DNA of 64,000 nt from Hymenobacter sp. YC55 (lineage in GTDB: Bacteria > Bacteroidota > Bacteroidia > Cytophagales > Hymenobacteraceae): positions 34,422 through 98,421 of the forward strand of contig NZ_JARNTX010000013.1 of the NCBI RefSeq assembly GCF_029433095.1. The letters are read 5' to 3'. The notes under the pieces were generated by a model that saw only the letters and a list, made by a program, of their open reading frames with translations, made no database searches and had not been told where the DNA came from. The translations under genes were made by a program, and so were the position numbers. Of the stretch, positions 16,638 through 25,937 are shown one piece after another. Position 1 is the first letter of the stretch; every line of letters begins with the position of its first letter.

Positions 16638-16919
16638 TTGGGGCTAGGCAGCTGGGGGATAAGGAAGAAGTTGCATCTTTCCCAATTGAATGATCTAGCC
16701 GACCGCAAGCTAGGAGTTCAGTTTGTGGCTTACCAAAGTGCTCACCAGTCTTCCCCTTACGAACGGCACCTTCGGCGTACAGACGCACTTGCCGGCCTTC
16801 TGCCTTATTGGAAGGAAGAAGCGCTTACCATTGGCGACCAGCCCCTAGCACAGAAGTAATCGGCTCCCAGCTTAGCGGTAATCTTACAAATTCTATCTTA
16901 TATCATTTACTTGAACGCC

Positions 16920-17051
16920 CGTGACTGTTGCAGAACTGCAGCAATGGATCAAATTGCTCGCAGCAGCGAATAAAGCAGGTTAACAAGTCTGTTTAGCGCT
17001 ACAATTTTTGGTGAAACAGTGTTCGGCAGATAGGGTTCTGCAACAACCACG
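16920..17051. mobile_element. MITE-like element, copy D (CAGAAC subtype)
   Basis: 132 bp bounded by inverted ends CGTGACTGTTGCAGAAC (left) and, inverted on the right, CGTGGTTGTTGCAGAAC (15 of 17 identical). It has no coding capacity. The ends match copy B at 51775-51926 almost exactly. Confidence 0.6.
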
Positions 17052-17491
17052 GGGGCTCTAGAAAAGATACAGCGAGCAACCCAAGGGTTATTAACCGAAT
17101 CGGCTGCCCGTCCCGCTTTCTAGTAAAAACGCGGGCATCTAATCTGGCGGCGGCAACCCGCTGGGCTATCTGATGCGCTTGCCAGGCGAGAAGGTAATGC
17201 TCGACAAGGAGATGATTCCTATCAACTAAACCCTCTTGGCTGCTGCAGAGCATTGAGCACAAGACCTACCTACTGCGAAAGTGGATTGATAAGGAAGTGG
17301 AAGCGGGAAAAAAGCGCTTTTCCTGTCTCTTATTCGCTGCTTTGCCGCCTCCAGAGACGGAATGAAACTTCTGCGACTGCCCCTGCCAGTAAAAAGACGG
17401 GCAAAACAAAAATCTAAAGTGGTAGGTGAGCCCACCTTGGAGGGCAGGGCAGCAGAAAAGGTAAGAGTTGGGAGAGCGAGGGCGTGATTTT

Positions 17492-18865
17492 TCACGCTCG
17501 CAGGTGCGCCAGAATAACATCAAATACATCGGGGGCTATCAACGTATCGCCGGGAAGCAACTGCTTGCTGCGGCTCATCAGCAGCGGTCCTTCGGCAGGC
17601 GTATCGGGCGGGCGGCCGTGCGATCCTTTTACCAACGTGGCATCGAGGGGAATGATATCCATCAGCATGCGAAAGCCTAGCTTTTTGCGCAGCACTTTGA
17701 GCCCCACTTTCGGCAGCAGGAACTTGATGTTGGGGTCGGTAAACATCTCGACCGGGTCGTAGCCGGGTTTACGATGAATGTCCACGATGCGGGCAAAATC
17801 CGGCGCTTTGGCGTCGTCCAGCCAGTAATAATACGTAAACCAAGCCCCTTTTTCGGCTATAGCGACTAGTTCCCCGGCCCGGGAATGGTCTAGGTGATAA
17901 GTTGCTTTTTCTTCGGGACCAATAACCTTTTCCACGCCGGGCACCTTTTCTAGCAACTGCCGGACCGCGGCGAGCTTAGATAAATCGTTGACGTAGATAT
18001 GGGCTAACTGGTGGTCAGCCAGGGCAAACGCCTGGCAGGTGCCGGCGTCCAAAAGTTCCAAGCCTCGCTCTTCGCGAATCGACAAGTACCCGTTTTCGCG
18101 CAGCACGCGGTTCAGGTGTACCGGCCGCGAAGCCGCGGCAATGCCGTACTCGGACAAAAATATTACCTGGGCGCCTCTGCCCTCAAAGTAAGTGGCTAGC
18201 TTCTCGCATTCCTGATCGATTTCGCGCAGGTCCCTCGCAACGCGGGCGTCGGCAGGGCCGTAGCGCTGGGCATTATAGTCGAGGTGGGGCAGATACACCA
18301 GCGTCAGGGTCGGGTCGTAGAGTTTGTCGGTCTCGATGGCGGCCTCGGCAATCCAGCGGCTGGAGTTGATGGTGGTGCGCGGCCCCCAGAACTCGAATAG
18401 CGGGAACGTACCTAGTTTGGCTTCCAATTGCGTACGTAGCTCCATTGGATACGTGTAGCAATCGGGCATTTTGCGCCCATCGGACAAGTACTGCGGTCGG
18501 GGGGTAACCGTGTAGTCGGCTGAACTATACATGGCATACCACCAGCAGATATTGGCGCAGGTAAACGTCGGGTCTTCGGCCTTGGCTACTTCCCAAATCT
18601 TGGTGGCTTCTACTAGCTTGTTGGATTGGCGCCAGAGCTTGGGCTCACACTCGTCGCGGAAATACCACCCGTTGGCTACAATGCCGTGCTCGGAAGGCCA
18701 TTTGCCCGTGAGGTAGGTGGCTTGTACCGAGCAGGTTACCGCTGGCAGCACGTGTCCAACCGGTACTATCTTGGCAGCTTCGGACCACTTTTTTAGGAAC
18801 GGAGTGTTTTCTCCTATGCTCGCGGGCGTTAAGCCCACAACATCAATCACGACTGTTTTACGCAT
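17492..18865 (-). CDS. eboF: EboF-type alkaline phosphatase / nucleotide pyrophosphatase superfamily protein
   Basis: About 457 residues from ATG 18865 (MRKTVVIDVVGLTPASIG); the longer frame would overlap eboE. Metal and catalytic motifs of the nucleotide pyrophosphatase/AP superfamily are present: the first Asp in VIDVVG, the nucleophile Thr in PAVTCSVQATYLTG, LPHLDYNAQRYGP (Asp and a metal His), FLSEYG and KGSHGRP (final His). It is the last gene of a six-gene leftward ebo cluster (eboA to eboF). Its substrate in this pathway is unknown. Confidence 0.88.
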   Translation of the reverse strand: MRKTVVIDVVGLTPASIGENTPFLKKWSEAAKIVPVGHVLPAVTCSVQATYLTGKWPSEHGIVANGWYFRDECEPKLWRQSNKLVEATKIWEVAKAEDPTFTCANICWWYAMYSSADYTVTPRPQYLSDGRKMPDCYTYPMELRTQLEAKLGTFPLFEFWGPRTTINSSRWIAEAAIETDKLYDPTLTLVYLPHLDYNAQRYGPADARVARDLREIDQECEKLATYFEGRGAQVIFLSEYGIAAASRPVHLNRVLRENGYLSIREERGLELLDAGTCQAFALADHQLAHIYVNDLSKLAAVRQLLEKVPGVEKVIGPEEKATYHLDHSRAGELVAIAEKGAWFTYYYWLDDAKAPDFARIVDIHRKPGYDPVEMFTDPNIKFLLPKVGLKVLRKKLGFRMLMDIIPLDATLVKGSHGRPPDTPAEGPLLMSRSKQLLPGDTLIAPDVFDVILAHLRA

Positions 18866-18915
18866 ATAACCTTGAAAATCTACTAGGGAATGCCCCAGCG
18901 CCACCGGCTTCGGGT

Positions 18916-20196
18916 CTAACCCCGGGACGGAAGAGCGGCCAAATTTGGGGGATTGGAAGCCGGGGGCTCGGGAGTGGAAAGAGCAGGAAAGTTTTGCTTT
19001 ACCCACGTCAGCTCCCGGGCAATAGAAGTTACCAGGTCCTGCTTGATGGCAACCGGCAGCACGTCCCAGGTGTACGTTTCCACTTCCAAGTAACTAGTGA
19101 GGGGGTGAGCGGCGAGCAGCCGCAGCACTTTTTGGATTTCCAGCTGGGTGGATTGCAGCAAGTGGTAACGCTCTAAAAACACCGGCACGTGAAAGTGGGA
19201 GCGCCACTCTCGGGCCGTGCTGGTTAGCAAGTGGGGCAGGGCGGCCGGCAAGTCGGGGTACTGGGTGATGCTCTCATCCTGGTTGCGGATCAGCACCTGG
19301 TGCAAGTAGGTGGACTCGGTGAAGGCCTCGAACTCACTTAGCACCACCTGCCGCTCTGGCAGAGCCGCGGGCAAATCAACTTTAAGAGCCGCGCTGATTT
19401 GCACCCGGCCCACCTTGATACCCCGGGCAGCCAGCTCCGCAAAAACGGCCGCCGGCTCCTCGTAAGCCAAGGCGAAGTGACACACGTCGTAGCACAGCTG
19501 CACGCAGTCGAGCACGGCTTGGGTGGCTTCTTGCGAGCTCAGCCCCAAGCGGGATTGCAGACGAGAGGAAACCTGGGGCAGCAGGTAGAGTTCGTAGAAG
19601 TTGATGAACTCCTGGGAGTTTTCCAGCACGCCATCTGGCTCCGGCTCGATATCGAGGTGGATAAGTTGCCCAGTTTGCTGCCGCAGGCGCACTAGGTCCT
19701 CTACCAGTTCCGCCAGATGCTGCGTGCTGTCCTGCAATACAGTTTCGGTTTGCGCAGCGTCTTCAGCGTGCCAAAGTTTGTAGGAAAGCGGAGACGTGGA
19801 AATACCGCCATCCAGCCCCGGAGGGAGCAAAGCCGCTAGCAGCCGGGCTAGGCGCCTAGTGTAGGCCAAGCGCGCGGGAGTGGTCCAGTCGGGGCGGTGC
19901 ACGTCGTCTTTCACCTTTTCCCCGTGGAAGCTGCCGAAGGGAAAACCGTTGATAATGGGCACGTACAGGTCGTGCTTCGCTAACCAAGCCTTGAACTCGG
20001 TTAAATTCTCGCCTTGCTCTAGCTCCCGGCTGGCCACATCGGACAAGCGCAAACCCACGGCAAAAGGCGCAGTCGGCGATACCCGGGCCCTGACGGGCAG
20101 CAGGTACGTTTTCAAGCTCTCGAAAACCGCCGCCCAGGTTTCGCCCGGGTGGATGTTGGTGCAGTAAGTGAGGTGGTAGCCCGGCCTAATATTCAT
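18916..20196 (-). CDS. eboE: EboE: metabolite-traffic TIM-barrel protein
   Basis: 426 residues. It starts MNIRPGYHLTYCTNIHPGET, the characteristic EboE N-terminus, and contains a sugar-phosphate isomerase-like barrel, with LIHLDIEPEPDGVLE, CVQLCYDVCHFALAYEEP and IKVGRVQISAAL as barrel strands carrying likely metal ligands (Glu, Asp-x-x-His). The superfamily is xylose-isomerase-like, but no activity is proven for EboE. It sits between eboD (30 nt upstream) and eboF (50 nt downstream), all in one direction. Confidence 0.9.
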   Translation of the reverse strand: MNIRPGYHLTYCTNIHPGETWAAVFESLKTYLLPVRARVSPTAPFAVGLRLSDVASRELEQGENLTEFKAWLAKHDLYVPIINGFPFGSFHGEKVKDDVHRPDWTTPARLAYTRRLARLLAALLPPGLDGGISTSPLSYKLWHAEDAAQTETVLQDSTQHLAELVEDLVRLRQQTGQLIHLDIEPEPDGVLENSQEFINFYELYLLPQVSSRLQSRLGLSSQEATQAVLDCVQLCYDVCHFALAYEEPAAVFAELAARGIKVGRVQISAALKVDLPAALPERQVVLSEFEAFTESTYLHQVLIRNQDESITQYPDLPAALPHLLTSTAREWRSHFHVPVFLERYHLLQSTQLEIQKVLRLLAAHPLTSYLEVETYTWDVLPVAIKQDLVTSIARELTWVKQNFPALSTPEPPASNPPNLAALPSRG

Positions 20197-20226
20197 GGCG
20201 TGAGGGTGGCAATAAGCGGAAAAGAG

Positions 20227-21420
20227 TTATTTAAAGCTGGCCAGTTCCACTAAACTAGGGTACTGCTGCAGCTCTTGCACGGCGGCCACTACAAGCTGGT
20301 CGTTTATCTCGTGCACTTCCACGCCGCGGCCGATTTGCGTCAGCAACGTAATAGTTAACCTGCCGCCAAGGTGCTCACGGAACTCCTGCAAGCCGTGCAG
20401 CAAACTATTTGGGTGGGTGGCGTCGGTGAGGTGGAAGGCCAGTTCGGGAACGTACAAAGCAAAGCCCAGCGTGCGAATCACCTCGATAATCCGCACCAGT
20501 TCCGTCGCGCTTAGCCATCCCAGTAGGTGCGAGTACACCGAGTCCAGCGCAATACCGATGGCGACGGCCTCGCCGTGCCGGATGCGGTAGTTGCTAAGCT
20601 GTTCCAGCTTGTGAGCCGACCAGTGGCCAAAGTCCAGGGGCCGAGAAGAGCCCTGCTCGAACGGGTCGCCGCCGGCAATGTGCTGCAGGTGCATCTCGGC
20701 GCAGCGATGAATCAAGTACTGCATGGCCGGCATGTCGCGGGCGGCCAGCTTGGTGGCGTTTTCTTCGAGGAAGTGAAAAAACGTGGCATCTTTGATGAGC
20801 GCCACTTTTAGGGCTTCGGAAATGCCACTGCGCCAGTCGCGGTCCTCTAGGGTAGGCAGAAAATTGAAATCGTTGAAGACGGCGTAGGGCGGAGCGAAAT
20901 TGCCGAGGAAATTTTTCTTGCCGAAAGCGTTGACGCTGTTTTTCACGCCGATGCCGGAGTCATTCTGCGACAACACCGTGGTGGGAATGCGCAAGTGCCG
21001 AATCCCGCGGTGGGCCACCGACGCCACGTAGCCCGCCATATCCAGCACGGCCCCGCCGCCGAGCGCGACAAAGTAGGAATGTCGGTCGAGGTGGTGAGTG
21101 TTGACGGCCGTGAGCAACTGCTGAAGCAGCGCGGGGTCGTTCTTGCACTGCTCGCCGCCGGCTATCACCATGATGGGCCCACTGAGCTGCAGCACGGCAG
21201 CATGCACTTGGGCGTAGTGAGTAATGGCCGCCACCAGCTGCGGGTGCTGATCGGCTACACCGCTGTCAACAACGAAAAAGATCTTGCGTGCCCCCTCGCC
21301 CCCGTCCTGCGCTAGCACGTTGCGCAGCAAGTGGTTGGCTGGGTCGAACAGGTTTTCTGTAAAATGAACGGGGTAGGAAAACGCAACCTGAAACTGCTGC
21401 TGCAACGAAGAAATAGGCAT
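20227..21420 (-). CDS. eboD: EboD: 3-dehydroquinate synthase-like protein
   Basis: About 397 residues from ATG 21420 (MPISSLQQQFQVAFS); upstream codons of the long frame overlap eboC and are rejected. The dehydroquinate-synthase fold is clear from FVALGGGAVLDMAGYVAS (NAD loop), HLRIPTTVLSQNDSGIG, SGISEALKVALIKD, LDFGHWSAHKLE and RHGEAVAIGI (zinc-ligand His region). EboD proteins form a separate branch from AroB and probably make a cyclised sugar-derived product, not dehydroquinate. The gap from eboC is 104 nt, the largest in the cluster. Confidence 0.9.
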   Translation of the reverse strand: MPISSLQQQFQVAFSYPVHFTENLFDPANHLLRNVLAQDGGEGARKIFFVVDSGVADQHPQLVAAITHYAQVHAAVLQLSGPIMVIAGGEQCKNDPALLQQLLTAVNTHHLDRHSYFVALGGGAVLDMAGYVASVAHRGIRHLRIPTTVLSQNDSGIGVKNSVNAFGKKNFLGNFAPPYAVFNDFNFLPTLEDRDWRSGISEALKVALIKDATFFHFLEENATKLAARDMPAMQYLIHRCAEMHLQHIAGGDPFEQGSSRPLDFGHWSAHKLEQLSNYRIRHGEAVAIGIALDSVYSHLLGWLSATELVRIIEVIRTLGFALYVPELAFHLTDATHPNSLLHGLQEFREHLGGRLTITLLTQIGRGVEVHEINDQLVVAAVQELQQYPSLVELASFK

Positions 21421-21524
21421 AAAACTATATTTATCACGCGCAAGAGGGACCGGATGGGGCTGTTTCAATTCCCGAAAAACCATGCAATCAACAGGGTAGG
21501 GGACAGCCCTTAAAATTGCTGCTG

Positions 21525-22442
21525 TCAAGTGACGGCGAACAGGTTGGCCAGCAGCCGAGACACTGGAAACAAGGCCAGCACTAGCAGCCCATACCACCAA
21601 CCGGCAAAGCCCGCGGCCACAGTAGCATCGAGCAAAATCAGGGCCATGACGCCCGCTTTGACGGCCAGCCGAATATCAAGCGGCTTAAGCGAGGAAATAG
21701 CTTTCAGCAGAGGCGGAAAAATCAGGTAGCTGAACAAAGCCAGAAACGGCACTGAATACCACCCGTGCATTTGGGGCAGGCCCAGCAGCACCAGAATGCC
21801 GCCAATCACCAGCCCATATAAGCCCAGCGACCCGAGCAAAATTCTTTTATCGCCGCCGTGCACTTCCCCCCGGCTGATACTGGTGATGGCCGCAATGTAA
21901 ACCACCGGTAGCAACGCCAGATACCAGTACGCGCCAACCGCGGCGGGTACGGCGCTTAAGCCCAGCAGCAAATTGCCACCCCGGCAGGCGCCCATATTCA
22001 ACGGGCCCAGCACCGGGTGGTGCTTGGCTACGGCATTGTAGAGCAAGGCCAGCCCCGCCACTACGCCCGCTACCAGGCCGCTGGTGTTGTTCACTTGAAA
22101 TGCGGCGGCTACGCCGCCCAACAGCAGCGTGGCCCCGAGTAGGGTCGCGCTCAGACGGCTGGCAGCCCCGCTCGGAATCGGGCGCTCGGGCCGCTCCAGC
22201 CGGTCGAGGTCGGCGTCGAAGACGTCGTTGAACACCACGCCGCCGCCGTATAAGCCGATAGTTGCCGCCACCAGCCAGTACAGGGCTTGCAGTTGCGGGT
22301 GCGTGGCTACTACTGGACGGCTCTGCAACAGCAATTGTACCGAGCCCGAGGCGGCAAAGCCAAGCAGAATATCGGCAATGGCCGTGATGATGTTGGCGGG
22401 CCGCATCAGCACTAAGTGGGCAAAAAACCGATTCATACGCAC
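21525..22442 (-). CDS. eboC: EboC: UbiA-like prenyltransferase
   Basis: 305 residues, strongly hydrophobic with about eight or nine membrane segments. The first Asp-rich motif, NDVFDADLDRLERPERPIPS, is the canonical N-D-x-x-D-x-x-x-D of UbiA enzymes. The second region is YNAVAKHHPVLGPLNMGACR. UbiA enzymes transfer an isoprenoid chain to an acceptor within the membrane; a lipid-linked carrier has been proposed for the ebo pathway. It starts 6 nt before the eboB stop side, i.e. is tightly coupled to eboB. Confidence 0.92.
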   Translation of the reverse strand: MRMNRFFAHLVLMRPANIITAIADILLGFAASGSVQLLLQSRPVVATHPQLQALYWLVAATIGLYGGGVVFNDVFDADLDRLERPERPIPSGAASRLSATLLGATLLLGGVAAAFQVNNTSGLVAGVVAGLALLYNAVAKHHPVLGPLNMGACRGGNLLLGLSAVPAAVGAYWYLALLPVVYIAAITSISRGEVHGGDKRILLGSLGLYGLVIGGILVLLGLPQMHGWYSVPFLALFSYLIFPPLLKAISSLKPLDIRLAVKAGVMALILLDATVAAGFAGWWYGLLVLALFPVSRLLANLFAVT

Positions 22443-22448
22443 TAGAAA

Positions 22449-23354
22449 CTAACGAATAATGCTGCTGTCGGTCTCCACTTTCGGGGTTTGCCCGCCGCGC
22501 AGGATGGAGTTGCCGGAAAATTTCTGGCTTTGGTCGATGGCGCTGGCCGTCAGCCAGTCGCTTTCCGGCATTTGGCCGCTTTGCCCGAAGGCTACCAGCG
22601 CATTCTGATACGCCACGAGCTGCACCGCCTCCGCCGAAATGCCGCGCTCGAGCATGAGCTGAGCCGTTTTGGGCACGGCCAGCGGGTCGCTGATGCCCCA
22701 ATCGGCGGCGCTGTTGATAATAATGCGCTCGGGGCCGTACTGCTTGACGATTTCCGTCATGCGCTCGTTGCCCATCTTAGTGTGCGGGTAAATAGTGAAA
22801 GCGGCCCAAAAACCCCGGTCGAGCACATCCTGCACGGTTTCCTCGTTGTTGTGGTCGACGATAACCATGCTTGGCTCCAGGCCGTGTTCCAGGGCCACTT
22901 CCATGCTGCGCAGGGTGCCCTTTTTCTTATCGCGGTGGGGGGTATGAATCTGCACCGGCAAATTCGCTTCCTTGGCTAACTCCAGCTGCAGGCGATAGTA
23001 CTTGTCTTCGGCGGCAGTTTGGTCGTCGTAGCCGATTTCGCCGACCCCGACCACGCCCTCTTTGTAAACAAACAACGGCAGCAGCTCCATCACTTCTTCG
23101 GCTAGCGCTTCGTTGTTGGCTTCTTTGGAATTCAAGCCAATAGTGCAGTAGTGCTTGATGCCGAACTGGCTGGCGCGAAAACGCTCGAAGCCAATCAAAT
23201 GACTGTAGTAATCCTGAAAAGTACCGACTTGCGTCCGGGGCTGGCCCATCCAGAACGCCGGTTCGATAACGGCCACTACGCCCGCGTTGCGCATGGCTTC
23301 GTAGTCATCGGTGGTGCGCGAAGTCATGTGTACATGCGGATCAATAAAGAGCAT
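22449..23354 (-). CDS. eboB: EboB: TatD-like metal-dependent hydrolase
   Basis: About 301 residues from ATG 23354 (MLFIDPHVHMTSRTTDDY). The amidohydrolase metal motif HVHM stands at the N-terminus; GVGEIGYD (bridging Glu), PVQIHTPHRDKK (His), SMVIVDHNNEET (His) and INSAADWGISDP (Asp) complete the TatD-type metal site. It is the EboB family of the ebo cluster; the substrate is unknown. It lies between eboA (52 nt upstream) and eboC (6 nt downstream). Confidence 0.92.
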   Translation of the reverse strand: MLFIDPHVHMTSRTTDDYEAMRNAGVVAVIEPAFWMGQPRTQVGTFQDYYSHLIGFERFRASQFGIKHYCTIGLNSKEANNEALAEEVMELLPLFVYKEGVVGVGEIGYDDQTAAEDKYYRLQLELAKEANLPVQIHTPHRDKKKGTLRSMEVALEHGLEPSMVIVDHNNEETVQDVLDRGFWAAFTIYPHTKMGNERMTEIVKQYGPERIIINSAADWGISDPLAVPKTAQLMLERGISAEAVQLVAYQNALVAFGQSGQMPESDWLTASAIDQSQKFSGNSILRGGQTPKVETDSSIIR

Positions 23355-23406
23355 AGGAAGAGGTATTAGGAGGTGCGAAAAGAAGGGGTAAGCCGGGATA
23401 AGCTGT

Positions 23407-24279
23407 TTAGCTAGCGTAGGCGCTTTCGCCGATGCTTTGCCAGGAAACGACTTCCGGCTCATTGATTTGCCGGGCGACCGGGTGCTGATTAAGCAGCTCG
23501 GTTGCCCAAGAAGTGTTGCTCTCCGTCAAAGCCAGTGCGGCCGCTTGGGCTTCCAGCAAGTTGTCGCTGCGCAGCAGCCGCTGCATGTCGGCTCGATGAT
23601 CGTCGGTTAGATACGGCCCGACTAGTCGCCACACTTCGGGCGTGAGGGTGCGTCCAGCCGCCCAGCGTTCGTGGGCGTAGTCGAAAAGTATGCGGGCGAG
23701 GGGCGCGTTACGGCGCTCCTCCAAGCCGTAAATCTGGTGCAAGGGCCGCGCGTTGAACACAGCTTTCAAAACCAGCTGGTTCCAAGCTTCCTCGGACAAG
23801 TAATCGTGCGGATACGGGTTGCGCAGCGCAATGGCATCAAACACGGCGGTCATGGTTGTGCGCACTCCTTCCGCTGCTCGCTTGACGTGAATTTGCGGGT
23901 GCGGTAACAGCGGCAGGGCGGCGTAGAGCGCTACCAATTCGCCTAGATCGGCCGTGCTAAAGAGTCGGTCTAGCCGAGCCGTCAAGTCGTGGGGGCTGGC
24001 AGGCAAAGCTTGCAGCAGCAGCGCCGTGCGGGCCAGCTGGTCGGCCGTCCAATTTTGCGGGTTGAATCCGGTTCGTAAGCGGTTGGCCTCGGCTACTTGC
24101 TTGGTTGTTACCCGCAGGGGGAGCTTGCCGACAAAGCGGGGAGCACCAGTGAAAGCGAGGTAAAAAACTTGGTCAGAGGGTTCGGCAGTTAGTTGCTTCC
24201 GAATCCAGGCCTGGCCGCCTTCCGACAGCTGCGGCAGTAGCAACTCGAGTAGGAATGGTTGATAAGCTTCTACCGGCAT
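23407..24279 (-). CDS. eboA: EboA: conserved helical protein of the ebo cluster
   Basis: 290 residues, predicted largely alpha-helical, no signal peptide. Conserved EboA-like stretches include FYLAFTGAPRFVGK, VNP-like FNPQNWTADQLARTALLL and NARPLHQIYGLEERRN. Its molecular role is not known. It is the first gene of the eboABCDEF operon. In the cyanobacterium Nostoc punctiforme the ebo genes are needed to deliver the scytonemin precursor to the periplasm; in other bacteria the cargo is unknown. The gene start at 24279 is followed upstream by a 225-bp AT-rich gap that should hold the promoter. Confidence 0.88.
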   Translation of the reverse strand: MPVEAYQPFLLELLLPQLSEGGQAWIRKQLTAEPSDQVFYLAFTGAPRFVGKLPLRVTTKQVAEANRLRTGFNPQNWTADQLARTALLLQALPASPHDLTARLDRLFSTADLGELVALYAALPLLPHPQIHVKRAAEGVRTTMTAVFDAIALRNPYPHDYLSEEAWNQLVLKAVFNARPLHQIYGLEERRNAPLARILFDYAHERWAAGRTLTPEVWRLVGPYLTDDHRADMQRLLRSDNLLEAQAAALALTESNTSWATELLNQHPVARQINEPEVVSWQSIGESAYAS

Positions 24280-24504
24280 GAAAGACAGGGTATGGAAACA
24301 AAAGAATACGAGGGTAAGCTGAGCCGCTGGCTACCGGCACTGCTTGCGCTTTACTACCACACAAAATTCACGTAAAATGAGTTATATGGCAACCTTATTT
24401 GTAACTATATAATATTTTTTTGGATCAAAAGCCTTTAACGCAGCTTTAAGCGGGTTGTTACCATCCATCGGGCAGTGAGTATAGTACAGAAAGTTTTTTA
24501 CTGC

Positions 24505-25187
24505 TGCCGAGTAGTTCGGTTCGCTGACAATCGTCAGCAAACCGAAGATTTGGCCATTGAGCAGGTTACCTCTTAGCGCCACACCCGGGAAAATCAGCTT
24601 CTTGTTATCAATATTGCAACTTGGGCTACTTTAAGCTGCCCGATATCATCCGCCAGCGCTCGCACTGCTCGTTTCCTGAGTTTATGCAGGAGCGCCTGTT
24701 TGCCCCCTATGGGTTACGCCATACCCGCACATCCACTGCCGGGATCGTGCCGAACCGCGCCGCTGGGTACGTGCGCAAGGAAACCCAGGGGTTATCCAAC
24801 GCCAAAAAGTACTTGGCTCTGCGCCCGAGCGGCGCTTTTCCTACTGGTGTGGAGGATTTGGTGCGCTGGGAACTGCTCATCCAACACCAGCAAGTACTCT
24901 CGGCAAGCTACTGGGCGAAAATGTGGCAGGATACCGTCCCGACCGCTGTTGCCGGCCAAGGCCCGGTGAAATACTACGGCTCTGGCTGGGACGTCAGCGA
25001 GTATAAGCAACGGCGCGTGGTGCACCACGAGGGCACTATCCCCGGCTTTACGAGCAGCTACTTTCGCTTTATGGATAGCCACACGGCCATCATCGTCTTA
25101 ACCAATGCCGATAACGCCTACCCGAAAACCGTAGCCTTGCGCATCGCCGATATTTTGTTGGAGCAGAAAACCGGCAGCCTCCCGTAG
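24505..25187 (+). pseudogene. Serine hydrolase (beta-lactamase class C family), truncated and frameshifted
   Basis: The C-terminal portion is intact: YQYCNLGYFKLPDII (the Y-S-N motif, here Y-C-N), FPEFMQERLFAPYGLRHT, PSGAFPTGVEDLVRWE, YGSGWDVSEYKQRRVVHHEGT (H-E-G in place of K-T-G/H-S-G) and TAIIVLTNADN. Upstream, similarity can be followed only through changes of frame (DLAIEQVTS, HPGKSAS) to about 24505, and the S-x-x-K nucleophile region is absent. It is therefore a decayed gene. The divergent 66-codon frame at 24382-24582 is probably a shadow. Confidence 0.7.
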
Positions 25188-25937
25188 GATCTAGAGCAGG
25201 CAGTAGGGGATTCTTTCCGATTGCCAACTTCGCGAGGACGGCGAAAGGACCCACCGACAAGCGCTGAAAAGGGAAGAGGTGAAAAGAAAGCAGCAAAACT
25301 TGACAACTGCTAAACAAAGCAAGTTACTTGAACTGACCACCTCCGACTAGTTGCTTAACGTAATCGTTGTGGCTATTGCAAAAGCGATACCCACTCCGGT
25401 TGGCCTCAGAAATAGTCATTAGTTGGTTGTTCAGCTGCCAGAAAGGGGCTGATTTAGTCAAGGCTCTGCCTGTCAAACTTTTGCAACAGCCACGGTAGTA
25501 TGGTAAATATGGTTTCAAGAGGTGAAAATGGAGAAAGACACCCCTTGCCTCGTCTAAAGTCCTATTTACCTATCCTGCTTGAGATAGAACTTGCTGCCCA
25601 AGAAACCGCGCCTTGACCACTTGCGCCCGGTCCTTGCGTACCTGCTGACGCAATGCTGCCGCCCGGCCCAATGACCGACCACGGTGTAGCAAGGAACCAG
25701 CGCCAGCAATAGCTTTTCGCGTACGCTGTTCAGGGCGACAATAGCCGGTTTAACTTTTGCACCACTGTTTTGCAAAAACTAGCACTGTTCATTCGGGGAC
25801 AGCATGTCCGGTAATGGACATATTTCACTGAACTATATTCACCCACTTTGGCGCCTAAATATTATAAATCAGTTACTTATAGATATGGTACGGGGTTTGG
25901 GTTTCATGGCAAGAACGCCCCTATTTGCTGCTCGAAA
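25188..25937. other. Intergenic region holding a MITE-like element
   Basis: No gene is supported. It contains copy A of the MITE-like element at 25369-25493. A short minus-strand frame near 25566-25775 vaguely resembles the end of a transposase but was not accepted. Confidence 0.5.
25369..25493. mobile_element. MITE-like element, copy A (CAAAAG subtype)
   Basis: 125 bp. The left end GTGGCTATTGCAAAAG and the inverted right end GTGGCTGTTGCAAAAG differ at one base. The interior aligns with the reverse complement of copy C (55905-56034), for example CAGAAAGGGGCTG and a shared GGCCTCAG. No coding capacity. Confidence 0.65.

Larger units (their letters stand above)
15956..17491. other. Long intergenic region with remnants
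   Basis: About 1.5 kb without an intact gene. It contains an Fnr-type palindrome (16192), a TPR-like gene tail (about 16500-16637), a short open frame of unknown nature (16638-16859) and a MITE-like element (16920-17051). Confidence 0.6.

Noticed and set aside
16638..16859. Plus-strand frame of 73 codons after the TPR remnant
   Set aside because: No recognisable motif; the surroundings are remnants, so it was not listed as a gene.
24382..24582. Minus-strand frame of 66 codons next to the serine hydrolase remnant
   Set aside because: The plus strand in the same stretch shows hydrolase-like segments in shifted frames, so this frame is more likely a shadow.
25566..25775. Minus-strand frame resembling the end of a transposase
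   Set aside because: No catalytic residues or family motif; similarity is limited to a few hydrophobic and basic residues.
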